A stretch of 64,000 bases of DNA from Amycolatopsis iheyensis. Lineage in GTDB: Bacteria; Actinomycetota; Actinomycetes; Mycobacteriales; Pseudonocardiaceae. Shown in pieces: positions 41,617 through 50,723 of this stretch. Location: NCBI RefSeq assembly GCF_024703995.1, contig NZ_JAMXQV010000009.1, forward strand, positions 186,001 through 250,000, given 5' to 3'. The notes below the pieces were generated by a model. It was not told the origin of the DNA. It was given only the letters and a program-made list of their open reading frames with translations, and ran no database searches. The position numbers and the translations under genes are program-made. The stretch's first letter is position 1. Every line of letters starts with the position of its first letter.

Positions 41617-42434
41617 GCGCTCACCGCCGCGAGCGGACGCACGGGGGAGCCGGTGCCGCCGACGATCCGCAGTGGCGCCAGCACGAACGTGAACTCGTGC
41701 ACGCCTTCGGCCGCGACGGCCTCCAGGTTCAGGTGCTCGAGGATGTAGATGCCCGACTCCACCAGCAGGATCCGGTGCACCGGCAGCACGGCGTGCCCGG
41801 CCCCGGCCGGGATCTGCTCGTAGGCCGTGGTGTCCGCGCCGGTCGCGACGACTTCGCGGGCCGCCAGCCACTCCGCCGCCGACTCCGTCGCGCCCGGGAC
41901 GCCGGTTTCCTTGCCCATGTACGCGGCGGCGTCGTCGAAGGTGCGCGCCCAGCCGGTGCGGATCAGCGCGACGTCCCCGCGGCCGGGCTCGGTTCCGGCC
42001 CGCTTCGCCGCCGCGTCCAGGTCGTCGGCCGTGACGCCGTACCCCGGCTCCAGCGTGTCGACGCCGTGGACGGCAGCCACATCGAGGAGCACCGCGCGGC
42101 GCAGCAGACCGGGGAGGTTCTCCGCGCCGTGCGTGCGGAACACGCCGCCCTGCTGGGCCTCGGCGGCGTCGACGTCGCCGTGCAGCTTGCCGTCGTGGCT
42201 GACGTGGGAGAGCGCGTCGATGTGGGTGCCGACGTGCCCGCCGGTCACGATGATCTCGTTGGCGGCCGAGCCGCCGTCCGGGCGGCGCATGTCGCCGTGG
42301 CGGCGGATCAGCGTCATCCGGAACCCGGGGTGGTTCGGCGAGCAGGGCATGCCGGTGAAGAACGGCTGCCCGAGCTCGATCAGCCGGACCCCGCCGGCGA
42401 TCGCCGACAGCAACCGGTCCTGGTGACGTGTCAT
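41613..42434 (-). CDS. Cyclase family protein (metal-dependent hydrolase, kynurenine formamidase-like)
   Basis: The 273-residue protein carries the hallmark HVGTHIDALSH motif (HxGTHxDxxxH) for metal binding, with GRGDVALIRTGW and a C-terminal metal/substrate strand region. The family hydrolyses cyclic or formyl amides and esters. The start is ATG at 42434, overlapping the stop of the CitE-like gene (ATGA). In this operon it may open a cyclic product or hydrolyse a thioester-derived lactone. Substrate unknown. Confidence 0.85.
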   Translation of the reverse strand: MTRHQDRLLSAIAGGVRLIELGQPFFTGMPCSPNHPGFRMTLIRRHGDMRRPDGGSAANEIIVTGGHVGTHIDALSHVSHDGKLHGDVDAAEAQQGGVFRTHGAENLPGLLRRAVLLDVAAVHGVDTLEPGYGVTADDLDAAAKRAGTEPGRGDVALIRTGWARTFDDAAAYMGKETGVPGATESAAEWLAAREVVATGADTTAYEQIPAGAGHAVLPVHRILLVESGIYILEHLNLEAVAAEGVHEFTFVLAPLRIVGGTGSPVRPLAAVSA

Positions 42435-43246
42435 GAGTGCTGGCCTTCCTTTTCTGCCGCGAGCGCGAGCACCCAGCGGGCGCGGGCCACGATCGCGGCG
42501 TCGACGAACTGTCCGTGGTGGTCGATCCAGGCCGCCGACCCGGTGGTTTCCAGGTGGTCGAGCAGGTCGCTCGCCCAGGCGGTTTCCGCGGGATCGGGCG
42601 CGCAAACCTCGTGCACCACGGGGATCTGGGCGGGGTGGAGCACCGACCGGCCGAAGAACCCGGCCGCCCGCCCGGCTTCGGTGCTGGCGCGCAGGCCGTC
42701 GAGGTCGCGCACGGCGGTCCAGACGCTCTGCACCGGGCTCGGCAGCCCGGCCGCCCGCGCGGCCACGACCACCCGCGAGCGCGGCCAGGTCAGCGCGTCC
42801 CCACCGGCGACGCGCAGGTCCGCGGCGAGGTCGGCCTCACCGAGGGAGATCCCGGCGACGAGCGGGTGCGCGGTGGCGATCGCGAGGGCGTTTTCCACGC
42901 CCAGCGCCGATTCCAGCACCGGGTACACCGGCACGCCGAGCGTGTCGGCGACCCGGCGCACCTCGCCCGGGTCCTCACACTTCGGCACCCGGACACCGAC
43001 GGCCCCGCTCAGCGCCTTGATGTCGGCCTCACCGGCGTCGGTGCCGGGCGCGTTGATCCGGACGAACGCCTTCGCGCCGTCGTCCAAAGCGGACTGCGCG
43101 TTTCGCCGCGCCACGTCCTTCGCCGCCGCGGCGACGGCGTCTTCGAGGTCGATGATCACGGCGTCCGCGTCGCCGGCCAGTGCCTTCGCGATCCGGTCCG
43201 GCCGGTCGGCCGGCACGTAGAGCCAGCTGCGCAGGACCTCGTTCAC
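42431..43246 (-). CDS. HpcH/HpaI aldolase / citrate lyase beta-like protein (CitE family)
   Basis: The 271-residue TIM-barrel protein has WLYVPADRPDRIAKAL and ADAVIIDLEDAV at the N-terminus, then VRVPKCEDPGEV with the metal-binding Glu, YPVLESALGVENAL, and a C-terminal RSVLHPAQIPVVHE stretch, as in citramalyl-CoA and malyl-CoA lyases. The GTG start overlaps the CaiB stop (GTGA). With a CoA transferase upstream it should cleave a 3-hydroxyacyl-CoA into acetyl-CoA or pyruvate-type products, as in itaconate degradation. The true substrate is open. Confidence 0.87.
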   Translation of the reverse strand: MNEVLRSWLYVPADRPDRIAKALAGDADAVIIDLEDAVAAAAKDVARRNAQSALDDGAKAFVRINAPGTDAGEADIKALSGAVGVRVPKCEDPGEVRRVADTLGVPVYPVLESALGVENALAIATAHPLVAGISLGEADLAADLRVAGGDALTWPRSRVVVAARAAGLPSPVQSVWTAVRDLDGLRASTEAGRAAGFFGRSVLHPAQIPVVHEVCAPDPAETAWASDLLDHLETTGSAAWIDHHGQFVDAAIVARARWVLALAAEKEGQHS

Positions 43247-44430
43247 TTGATCACGCCTTTTTCGCGCAGCGAAGCCAGTTCGGGCTCGCCGAGGCCGAGG
43301 CGGCCGAGCACTTCGGCGGTGTGCGCGCCGAGCGGCGCCCCGGCCGACGTGATCCGCCCGGGTGTCTCGGACAGCCGGAACAGCACGTTTTGCATCTTCA
43401 CCGGCCCCAGCTCGTCGTCGTCGACGGTCGTGATGCTGTCGAGGGCCGCGAACTGCGGGTCGGTCATGACGTCGGCGGCGGTGTAGATCGGCGCGACCGC
43501 GGCCTGGGCCTCCTCGAACGCCTTCACGACCTCGTCGCGGTCGCGGTCGGCGATCCACGAGCCGACGGCGTCGTCGAGCAGGTCGGCGTGCTGCGCGCGC
43601 TCGGCGCCGCTGGCGAACCACGGTTCGTCGATCAGCTCCGGGCGGCCGACCAGCCGCATCACGCGCTCGGCGATGGACTGGGCGCTGGTGGAGATGGCCA
43701 CCCAGCTGCCGTCGCGGGTGCGGTAGGTGTTGCGCGGCGCGTTGTTCGTGGAGCGGTTGCCGGTGCGCGGCTGCAGCGTGCCGAGCTGGTCGTAGGCGAT
43801 GATCTGCGGCCCGAGCAGCGTCAGGATCGGCTCGATGATGGCCAGGTCGACGACCTGGCCCCGGCCGGTCTGGTCTCGTGCGCGCAGCGCGGTCATCACG
43901 GCGTAGGCGGTGGTCAGCGCGGCGATGCCGTCGGCGAGGCCGAACGGCGGTAGCGTCGGCGGGCCGTCGGGTTCGCCGGTGATCGCGGCGAACCCGCTCA
44001 TCGCTTCGGCGAGGGTGCCGAAGCCGGGGCGCTTGGCGTACGGCCCGATCTGCCCGAAGCCGGTCACGCGGGTGAGCACCAGGCCGGGGTTGATCTTGCT
44101 GAGCTCGTCGTAGCCGAGGCCCCAGCGTTCGAGGGTGCCCGGGCGGAAGTTCTCGACGACGACGTCGGCATCAGCAACTAGGTTCTTGAAGATCTCCTGG
44201 CCCTCGGGGGAGCCGAGGTAGAGGGTGATCGCCTTCTTGCCGCGGCCGAGCATCTTCCACCACAGGCCGACGCCGTCGCGCTGCGCGCCGTGGCTGCGGA
44301 CGGGGTCGCCGTTCGGGTGCTCGATCTTGATCACCTCGGCGCCGTAGTCGCCCAGCAGGGTCGCGGCCAGCGGGCCGGCGAACAGGGTCGCGGTGTCGAG
44401 CACCCGGATCCCGGACAAAGCGCCCGTCAT
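43243..44430 (-). CDS. CaiB/BaiF CoA-transferase family protein
   Basis: The 395-residue protein has the N-terminal GIRVLDTATLFAGPLAATLLGDYGAEVIKIE pattern in short form (GPLAATLLGDYGAEVIKIEH), a PGTLERWGLGYDEL segment, and VTGFGQIGPYAKRPGFGTLA. At the catalytic Asp position of formyl-CoA transferase it reads GFG; this subset of the family is usual for succinyl-CoA-type transferases whose mechanism is less clear. It moves CoA to a dicarboxylate. It is the first gene of the leftward operon, with an IclR box 46 bp upstream of the ATG. Confidence 0.86.
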   Translation of the reverse strand: MTGALSGIRVLDTATLFAGPLAATLLGDYGAEVIKIEHPNGDPVRSHGAQRDGVGLWWKMLGRGKKAITLYLGSPEGQEIFKNLVADADVVVENFRPGTLERWGLGYDELSKINPGLVLTRVTGFGQIGPYAKRPGFGTLAEAMSGFAAITGEPDGPPTLPPFGLADGIAALTTAYAVMTALRARDQTGRGQVVDLAIIEPILTLLGPQIIAYDQLGTLQPRTGNRSTNNAPRNTYRTRDGSWVAISTSAQSIAERVMRLVGRPELIDEPWFASGAERAQHADLLDDAVGSWIADRDRDEVVKAFEEAQAAVAPIYTAADVMTDPQFAALDSITTVDDDELGPVKMQNVLFRLSETPGRITSAGAPLGAHTAEVLGRLGLGEPELASLREKGVIK

Positions 44431-44475
44431 GGGGCGTACCTGCCTTTCTCGTCCGGCGGCGCGGTTCTCAGTACC

Positions 44476-44492
44476 GTTTCGCCGGGGGGAAC
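44476..44492. promoter_or_regulatory. IclR box 1 (leftward operon)
   Basis: GTTTCGCC-GGGGG-GAAC matches GTTTCGC-N4-(C/G)GGAAC, the 17-bp imperfect palindrome found three times in this locus. It lies 46 bp before the CaiB start. Confidence 0.6.
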
Positions 44493-44630
44493 ACTTGCGA
44501 ACGTCATGTTTCGTAGCGATGCCTCTCCGTGTTTCCCAAGTTCGCACTGATCGCACGGGTCCGTCAAGTTATGCGCAGATGTTGACCTGAAGTCGGGGCG
44601 GGTGTCACGATGACCGGCAACAAACCTGGC

Positions 44631-44647
44631 GTTTCGCTAAGCGGAAC
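44631..44647. promoter_or_regulatory. IclR box 2 (rightward transporter operon)
   Basis: GTTTCGCTAAGCGGAAC is nearly perfectly palindromic (only T/G-type mismatch at positions 4 and 14) and lies 28 bp before the ATG of the binding protein gene. It is the best copy of the motif. Confidence 0.65.
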
Positions 44648-44675
44648 GACAGCCCTTCCAGTGGGAAGAGGTGAC

Positions 44676-45920
44676 ATGTCCGCACGAATGCTCGTCGCGG
44701 GACTCGGGGCGGTGGCCCTGCTCGTGACCGGGTGCGGGGGATCGGCTCCGATGGGGGCCGGGGGCGCCGCCGCGGGGCGGGACGAGGGCCCGGTCAAGAT
44801 CGGGGCACTGCACCCGGTCAGCGGCTCGAACGCGGTCGACGGCCTGCAGATGCGCCGCGGCGCGCAGCTGGCGGTCGACGCGATCAACGCCGCCGGCGGC
44901 ATCTCCTCGCTCGGCGGCCGCAAGGTCGAGCTGGTCACGGGGGACACGCAGGGCAAGGCCGACATCGGGCAGAGCGAGGCCCAGCGGCTGATCTCGGCCG
45001 GCGCGGTCAGCCTGGTCGGCACGTACCAGAGCGCGGTGAGCACCAACGTCGCCGTGGTGGCCGAGCGCAACCGGGTCCCGTTCGTGATGGACGTGACCGC
45101 CTCCGACGCCATCTTTTCCCACGGCTACCAGTACTCCTTCCGCGTGCAGCCGGGCAGCAAGGCGATCGCGACGGCCGCCGCCCAGTACCTCAAGGCGGTG
45201 TCCGAGCAGGCCGGCAAGCCGGTCCGCAAGGTCGCGTTCCTGCACGAGCAGAGCGACTTCGGCAGCGGCGCGGCCGACGCCTTCACCGCGGTGGCCAAGG
45301 GGCTCGGCATCGAGGTCGGCCCGAACATCAGCTACGACGCCACCACCGTCAGCGACCTGACCGCTCAGGTCACGCAGGTCAAGGCGGCGGGCGCGGACGT
45401 GCTGGCGGTCGCCGGCTACTACCGCGACAGCCTGCTGGCGGCCAAGGCGATCGCCTCGGTCAAGCCGGACCTCAGCGCGGTCTGGGGTGTCTCGAACGGC
45501 GCGTACGACCAGCCGAAGTTCGTCACCGACGCGGCCGCGCTCGGCAACCTCTACTTCAGCACCAACTACCACTACGACGCGACCAACCCCGCGACCGTCG
45601 CGCTGCGCGCGAAGTACCAGCAGCTCTACGGCGACCCGATGCGCACCGGCGCGGTCCTGTCCTACGACGCGGTGCAGGTGATCGCGCACGGCGTCGAAAA
45701 GGCCGCGAGCACCGACCCGCGGAAGGTGCGCGACGCCATCGCCGGCGCCCAGGTCGCGCCGCTGACCGTCGGCCGCGGCGAGATCCAGTTCGCCCCCAAC
45801 GGCGACAACCGCAACGCCTTCCCGGTGCTGATGCAGGTCCGGGACGGGCGGGTCCAGCAGGTGTATCCCCCCGAAAAAGCCGAATCCCGGCCCGACTACA
45901 GGGTGGCGTGGCGACCATGA
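44676..45920 (+). CDS. Branched-chain amino acid-type ABC transporter substrate-binding lipoprotein
   Basis: The 414-residue protein has a lipoprotein signal (LVAGLGAVALLVTGC, Cys20) and a Leu/Ile/Val-binding fold: KIGALHPVSGSNAVDGLQ, GDTQGKADIGQSEAQRLIS, and later VAGYYRDSLLAAK and GRGEIQFAPNGDNRNAFP. It would be anchored outside the membrane and bring its ligand to LivH/LivM-type permeases. The start is ATG at 44676 after a GGAAGAGG site. It starts a nine-gene rightward operon with catabolic enzymes, so the ligand is probably their substrate rather than an amino acid. Confidence 0.92.
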   Translation: MSARMLVAGLGAVALLVTGCGGSAPMGAGGAAAGRDEGPVKIGALHPVSGSNAVDGLQMRRGAQLAVDAINAAGGISSLGGRKVELVTGDTQGKADIGQSEAQRLISAGAVSLVGTYQSAVSTNVAVVAERNRVPFVMDVTASDAIFSHGYQYSFRVQPGSKAIATAAAQYLKAVSEQAGKPVRKVAFLHEQSDFGSGAADAFTAVAKGLGIEVGPNISYDATTVSDLTAQVTQVKAAGADVLAVAGYYRDSLLAAKAIASVKPDLSAVWGVSNGAYDQPKFVTDAAALGNLYFSTNYHYDATNPATVALRAKYQQLYGDPMRTGAVLSYDAVQVIAHGVEKAASTDPRKVRDAIAGAQVAPLTVGRGEIQFAPNGDNRNAFPVLMQVRDGRVQQVYPPEKAESRPDYRVAWRP

Positions 45921-46930
45921 CCGAACTCGACACCGGGGCGCCCGTCGTCCCCGACACCGCCCCACCCGACCGGAAAGCCCGGGCGGACAAGGGGTTCCTG
46001 AGCCGCGCCGGCATCGTGGCCGCCGTCCTGGTCCTCGCGATCGTCGTCGCGCTGGTGCAGTCGGGCAGCGGCCTGGTGGTCTGGCAGTCGGTGGTCACCG
46101 GCATCCTGACCGGCGGCCTCTACGGCCTGATCGCGATGGGCCTGACGCTCATCTTCGGCGTGCTCGACATCGTCAACTTCGCCCACGGCGCGTTCCTCAC
46201 GGTGGCGATGTTCCTGTCGTTCGGGATGATCCAGGCGACCGGGCTGCACCCGTACCTGACGCTCGTCGTCGCGGTGCCGGTGCTCTTCCTGCTCGGCGCG
46301 GCCGTCCACCGTGGACTGCTGTCCGGCGCCGGCGGCCGGTCGCTGGAGAACCAGCTGCTCATCACCCTGGGTTTGTCCTTGCTCTTGGAGAACGGGCTGC
46401 TGATGTTCTTCGGCGCCGAGCCCAAGACCATCGACCTGCCCGGTGACTTCCAGTTCCCGTTGCTGGGCGCGGTCGTCGCGGGGTCGCGGCTCTACGCGTT
46501 CCTCGGCGCGATCGTGCTCGGCGGCCTCCTGTTCTGGCTGCTGCGGCGCACCCGGCTGGGCACGGCGATCCGCGCGGTCGCGGCCAACGCGCCCGGCGCG
46601 TCACTGGTCGGCATCAACGTCCGCCGCATGCACACGCTGACCTTCGCCATCGGCACGGCGTGCGCCGGGGCCGCCGCGGTCCTCGCCGGCCCGCTCGTCA
46701 CCGTGACCCCGACGCTGGGGGAGCAGTTCAACATCACGGCGTTCGTGGTCGTGGTGCTCGGCGGCATGGGCAACGTCGTCGGTGCGCTGGTCGGCGGCCT
46801 GCTGATCGGTCTGGTCGAGCAGCTCACCACGATCTACCTCGGTGGCCAGAGCTCCCTGCTCGGCGTGTTCGTGGTGTTCGTGCTGGTGCTGTTCCTCCGC
46901 CCGCAGGGCCTGTTCGGGAGGCGCGCATGA
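45917..46930 (+). CDS. livH: ABC transporter permease, LivH type
   Basis: The 337-residue protein has about eight hydrophobic segments. The LivH hallmarks GILTGGLYGLIAMGLTLIFG and VLDIVNFAHGAFLTVAMF are near the N-terminus and the conserved MHTLTFAIGTACAGAAAVL and VVVLGGMGNVVGALVGG near the end. It starts at the ATG overlapping the binding-protein stop. It pairs with the LivM gene downstream as the membrane channel. The cytoplasmic N-terminal tail of ~35 residues is longer than usual. Confidence 0.92.
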   Translation: MTELDTGAPVVPDTAPPDRKARADKGFLSRAGIVAAVLVLAIVVALVQSGSGLVVWQSVVTGILTGGLYGLIAMGLTLIFGVLDIVNFAHGAFLTVAMFLSFGMIQATGLHPYLTLVVAVPVLFLLGAAVHRGLLSGAGGRSLENQLLITLGLSLLLENGLLMFFGAEPKTIDLPGDFQFPLLGAVVAGSRLYAFLGAIVLGGLLFWLLRRTRLGTAIRAVAANAPGASLVGINVRRMHTLTFAIGTACAGAAAVLAGPLVTVTPTLGEQFNITAFVVVVLGGMGNVVGALVGGLLIGLVEQLTTIYLGGQSSLLGVFVVFVLVLFLRPQGLFGRRA

Positions 46931-47973
46931 GCATCACGATCGAGGCGCCCGCGGGTGCCGCGGAAGCCGCCAAGGCGCCGCCGCTGCGGCCGCAGAACAA
47001 GCAGCTCGCCATTCTCGCGATCCTCGTGCTGATCGCGATCCCGCTGCCGCTGATCCTGCCCGCGGCCCAGGGTGCGGTCGCCGTCCGGATCCTGATCTTC
47101 CTGCTGATGGCCGTCGGCTGGAACATCATGAGCGGCTTCGGCGGGATGTTCAGCTTCGGCCACGCCGCGTACTTCGGCCTCGGGGCGTACACCAGTGCGT
47201 ACCTGCTGGTGAAGCACAACGTGTCGCCGTGGATCGGGATGCTGGCCGGGATGGCGGTGGCCGCCGCGGTCGCCGTGGTCATCGGCTACTTCTCCTTCCG
47301 CTACAAGCTCCAGGGCGCCTACTTCGCGCTGGCGACGTTCGCGTTCGCGGAGATGCTGCGGCTGATCGTCACGAGCAGCACGTTCGCCAACAAGTCCATC
47401 GGCTTCAGCGTGCCGCTGATCCAGGACTCGTCGCTGTGGCTGATCCAGTTCCCGGCCGACTCGCCCGCGTACTTCTGGGTGGCGCTGGTCCTGGCCGGGG
47501 CGGCGGTCGCGATCAGCATCGTCTTCCTGCACTCCCGCGCCGGCCGGTACGTCACCGCGATCCGCGACGACGAGCTGGCGGCCGCGTCCCTGGGTGCTCC
47601 CGTGCTGCGGCACAAGCTGCTGACGGTCGCGCTGTCCGCGGCGATCACCGCCGTCGCGGGTGCGTTCTACACGCAGTACTACCTGTTCGTGAACCCCGAC
47701 CTCGGGTTCGGCTCGGCCATCTCGATCCAGGCCATCGTGCCGGTGGTGATCGGCGGCATCGGCACGGTCTGGGGCCCGGTGGTCGGCGCCATCATCATCG
47801 GCTCGCTCACCGACGTCACGGCAACCCTCCTGCGCACCCCGCCGGAGTTCTTGAGCTTCCTGCAGGGGCGCAGTGGACTCGACGTCGTGCTCTACGCGGT
47901 GCTGGTGATCCTGATCGTGCGGTTGCTGCCCAAGGGAATCGTCGGAACGCTCGCCGCGAGGAGGCGTCGATGA
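46927..47973 (+). CDS. livM: ABC transporter permease, LivM type
   Basis: The 348-residue protein has about ten membrane segments and the LivM signatures ILIFLLMAVGWNIMSGFGG, GMFSFGHAAYFGLGAYTSA, and AISIQAIVPVVIGGIGTVWG in matching order. The ATG overlaps the LivH stop by 4 bp. It forms a heterodimer with LivH. No unusual feature was seen apart from an N-terminal Ala-rich extension. Confidence 0.92.
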   Translation: MSITIEAPAGAAEAAKAPPLRPQNKQLAILAILVLIAIPLPLILPAAQGAVAVRILIFLLMAVGWNIMSGFGGMFSFGHAAYFGLGAYTSAYLLVKHNVSPWIGMLAGMAVAAAVAVVIGYFSFRYKLQGAYFALATFAFAEMLRLIVTSSTFANKSIGFSVPLIQDSSLWLIQFPADSPAYFWVALVLAGAAVAISIVFLHSRAGRYVTAIRDDELAAASLGAPVLRHKLLTVALSAAITAVAGAFYTQYYLFVNPDLGFGSAISIQAIVPVVIGGIGTVWGPVVGAIIIGSLTDVTATLLRTPPEFLSFLQGRSGLDVVLYAVLVILIVRLLPKGIVGTLAARRRR

Positions 47974-48704
47974 GCATCGTCGAGGTGAGCGGCGTCGGCA
48001 AGGCGTTCCGCGGCGTGCACGCACTGTCCGATGTGGACCTCGACGTCGCCGAGGGGGAGATCCTCGGCGTCATCGGGCCCAACGGCGCGGGCAAGACCAC
48101 CCTGTTCAACGTCATCTCCGGCGCGCTGAACCCGGACACCGGCCGGGTCCGCCTGGCGGGCGACGACGTCACCGGCCGCGCCCCCGACCGCATCGCGCGG
48201 GCCGGCATGGTCCGCACGTTCCAGCTGATGCGGCCCTTCGCGAGCATGACGGTCGCGCAGAACGTCAGCCTCGCCGCCCAGCACCACCGCCTGAGCGCGA
48301 AGAAGCTGCGGGAGCACTCGCTGGACGTCGTCGAGCGCGTCGGCCTCGGACCGTGGGCCCACCGCACCGCGACCGACCTGCCGACCGCCGGCCTCAAGCG
48401 CCTCGAGCTGGCCCGCGCGCTGGCGACCCGGCCCAAGGTGCTGCTGCTCGACGAGGTGCTGGCCGGGCTGGTCCCGGCCGAGCGCGAGCCGGTGCTCGAC
48501 CTGCTCGCCGGCCTGCGCGAGCAGGAGGGCGTCACGCTGGTGTTCATCGAGCACATCATGGCCGCGGTGATGCGGCTGGCCGACCGCGTCCTCGTGCTCG
48601 ACCAGGGCCGCGTGCTGGCCGTTGGCGCGCCTGCCGAGGTCACCAGCGACCCGCGGGTCATCGACGCCTACCTCGGTGAGGAGCCGACCCATGCTGACGC
48701 TTGA
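47970..48704 (+). CDS. livG: ABC transporter ATPase, LivG type
   Basis: The 244-residue protein has Walker A GPNGAGKTTLF, the Q-loop region GMVRTFQLMRPFASMTV, Walker B VLLLDEVLAGLVPAE, and the His switch FIEHIM. The ABC signature is LPTAGLKRLELARAL; the standard LSxGQ is replaced by PTAGLK, a variant also met in some LivG proteins. It starts at the ATG overlapping the LivM stop. It is one of the two ATPases of the importer. Confidence 0.92.
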   Translation: MSIVEVSGVGKAFRGVHALSDVDLDVAEGEILGVIGPNGAGKTTLFNVISGALNPDTGRVRLAGDDVTGRAPDRIARAGMVRTFQLMRPFASMTVAQNVSLAAQHHRLSAKKLREHSLDVVERVGLGPWAHRTATDLPTAGLKRLELARALATRPKVLLLDEVLAGLVPAEREPVLDLLAGLREQEGVTLVFIEHIMAAVMRLADRVLVLDQGRVLAVGAPAEVTSDPRVIDAYLGEEPTHADA

Positions 48705-49392
48705 GAAGGTGTGCGCCGGGTACGGCCGGATGCGGATCCTGCACGACGTCGACCTGCACCTCGACGCCGGCGAGATCGTCGCGCTGGTCGGCGCGAACGG
48801 CGCGGGCAAGACCACGACGTTGCGCAGCATCTGTGGCCAGCTCAAGCCGCTGTCGGGCCGCGTCACCCTGGACGGTGCGCCGACCGCGGGCCGCCGTCCG
48901 GACCAGCTGGTGCGCGACGGCCTGGTGCACGTGCCCGAGGACCGGGCGCTGTTCGGCACGCTCACCGTCGAGGAAAACCTGCGGATGGGTGCCTGGACGC
49001 GCACACCCGCCCAGGCCGCGAAGTCGCTGGACGAGGTCTACGAGCTGTTCCCGGTGCTCGCCGAGCGCCGGGGCCAGATCGCCCAGACGTTCAGCGGCGG
49101 CCAGCAGCAGATGCTCGCCATCGGCCGCGCGCTGATGGCCGGGCCGCGGCTGCTGATGCTCGACGAGCCGTCGACCGGGCTTTCGCCGAAACTGACCTGG
49201 ACGGTGCTGGAAGCGGTCCAGCGCATCCGGGACAGCGGGGTGGCCGTGCTGCTGGTCGAGCAGAACGCGAAGCAGGCGCTGGCCATCGCCGACCGGGCGT
49301 ACGTGCTGGAGAGCGGCTCGACCGTGCTGCAGGGCACCGGTGCCGAGCTCGCCGGCGACCAGCGGGTCAGGAAGGCATACCTGGGACTGTGA
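48691..49392 (+). CDS. livF: ABC transporter ATPase, LivF type
   Basis: The 233-residue protein carries Walker A GANGAGKTTTL, the standard signature FSGGQQQMLAIGRALM, Walker B LLMLDEPSTGLSP and the His switch LLVEQNAKQ. The start at 48691 overlaps the end of LivG. LivF and LivG form the ATPase heterodimer of the importer. Translation of the following MmgE/PrpD gene starts within its stop (GTGA). Confidence 0.92.
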   Translation: MLTLEKVCAGYGRMRILHDVDLHLDAGEIVALVGANGAGKTTTLRSICGQLKPLSGRVTLDGAPTAGRRPDQLVRDGLVHVPEDRALFGTLTVEENLRMGAWTRTPAQAAKSLDEVYELFPVLAERRGQIAQTFSGGQQQMLAIGRALMAGPRLLMLDEPSTGLSPKLTWTVLEAVQRIRDSGVAVLLVEQNAKQALAIADRAYVLESGSTVLQGTGAELAGDQRVRKAYLGL

Positions 49393-50723
49393 AACGCGAA
49401 CAAGCCGCTACCGCATCGCTGGGTGCGTGGGTGTCCGAACTGGACGTCCCGGACACGGTGGTGGACCGGCTCTCCCTCGTCCTGTTCGACGTCGTGGGCG
49501 TCACCGCTTTGGGTGCTTCGCTGCCGGAACAGCGTGCCCTGGTCGAGGCCTGGCGGGCACCCGCCGGTCCGGCGCCGCTGATCGGTGGCGGACGCTGTGT
49601 GACGACCGACGCGGCGGCCTGGCTCAACGGCGTCGCGCTCGTTTCGCTGGAGCTGGACGAGGGCCACAAGTACGCCAAGGGCCACCCCGCCGCGCACGGC
49701 TTCCCCGCGGTGCTGGCGCTGGCGGCCGAGCTGGACAGCACGGGTGCGGACACCGCGGCGGCGCTGCTGGCCGCCTACGAGGTGAGCGCGCGGTTCGGCC
49801 GCGCGACCACCCTGCGTCCGGGCGCGCACCCGCACGGCAGCTGGGGCGTCCCCGGCGCGGCGGCGGGCTGCGCGCGGCTGCTGGGCCTCCCGCCCGGGGC
49901 GACCGCCGCCGCCATCGACACCGCGGCCGGCCTGGTGATCGCGGGGCACTTCGACTCGGCGACCCAGGGCAACCCGGTGCGCAACGCGTGGCTGGGGGCG
50001 TCGGCGACGTCGGGACTGGCCGCCGCCCGGATGGCGGTGGCCGGGATGGCCCGCAACACCGGCACGGCCGCGCTCTCCCTCGGCACGCTGCTGGGTTCGC
50101 TGGACGCCGGGCAGCTGACCGCGGAGCTGGGTACGCGGTGGGACATCACACGCGGCTACTTCAAGCGGCACGCGTCCTGCTCCTTCACCCACCCGGCCGC
50201 CGACGCGGTCCTCGCCTTGCGGTCCCGGCCGGGGTTCCGTCCGGACGGCATCACGCACGTCCTGGTGGAGACCCACGCCCTCGGGGCGGGGCTGTCCGAT
50301 GTGGACTGGTCGAACCGGCTCTCGGCGATGTTCTCGACGCCGTTCGTGGTGGCGACCGCCGCCCTGTCCGGGGAGATCGGCCCGGAGAGCCCGCTCGACG
50401 ACACCGGTGTGCGGGCGCTGGCGAGCCGCGTGCGGCTGGTCGAGGCCCCGGACCTCACGACGCGCCTGCCGGGCGAGCGCGCGGCCCGCGTGACGATCGC
50501 GTTCGACGACGGCACCTCGCTGGTCCGCGAGGTACCGAACCCGGTCGGCGACGCCGATCATCACCCGCTGACCGAGCCGGACGTGGCCGGCCTGCTCGGG
50601 AAGTGGCTGCCCAAGCCATTCGTGGACCGTGCCGCGGCGCTGGCCCGCGACCTGCCGAGCCTGCCCCACGTCGGCGCGGCTTTGCGCGAGCTGGCCGAAA
50701 TCGACACGAAGGAGCCGAACTGA
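49389..50723 (+). CDS. MmgE/PrpD family protein (second)
   Basis: The 444-residue protein starts with GTG in the overlap with livF. It has the family elements LSLVLFDVVGVTALGASLPE, the Lys/His-rich active-site part LELDEGHKYAKGHPAAHGFP, and FKRHASCSFTHPAADAVLAL. It differs clearly from the first PrpD-like protein of the locus in length and sequence, so the two probably act at different steps. It may dehydrate or isomerise the imported acid. Exact reaction not known. Confidence 0.85.
   Translation: MKREQAATASLGAWVSELDVPDTVVDRLSLVLFDVVGVTALGASLPEQRALVEAWRAPAGPAPLIGGGRCVTTDAAAWLNGVALVSLELDEGHKYAKGHPAAHGFPAVLALAAELDSTGADTAAALLAAYEVSARFGRATTLRPGAHPHGSWGVPGAAAGCARLLGLPPGATAAAIDTAAGLVIAGHFDSATQGNPVRNAWLGASATSGLAAARMAVAGMARNTGTAALSLGTLLGSLDAGQLTAELGTRWDITRGYFKRHASCSFTHPAADAVLALRSRPGFRPDGITHVLVETHALGAGLSDVDWSNRLSAMFSTPFVVATAALSGEIGPESPLDDTGVRALASRVRLVEAPDLTTRLPGERAARVTIAFDDGTSLVREVPNPVGDADHHPLTEPDVAGLLGKWLPKPFVDRAAALARDLPSLPHVGAALRELAEIDTKEPN

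Noticed and set aside
44542-44548. TGCGAAC/GTTCGCA inverted pair in the divergent promoter
   Set aside because: Arms are short and about 40 bp apart, with no matching copies elsewhere in the locus; weaker than the 17-bp IclR boxes.
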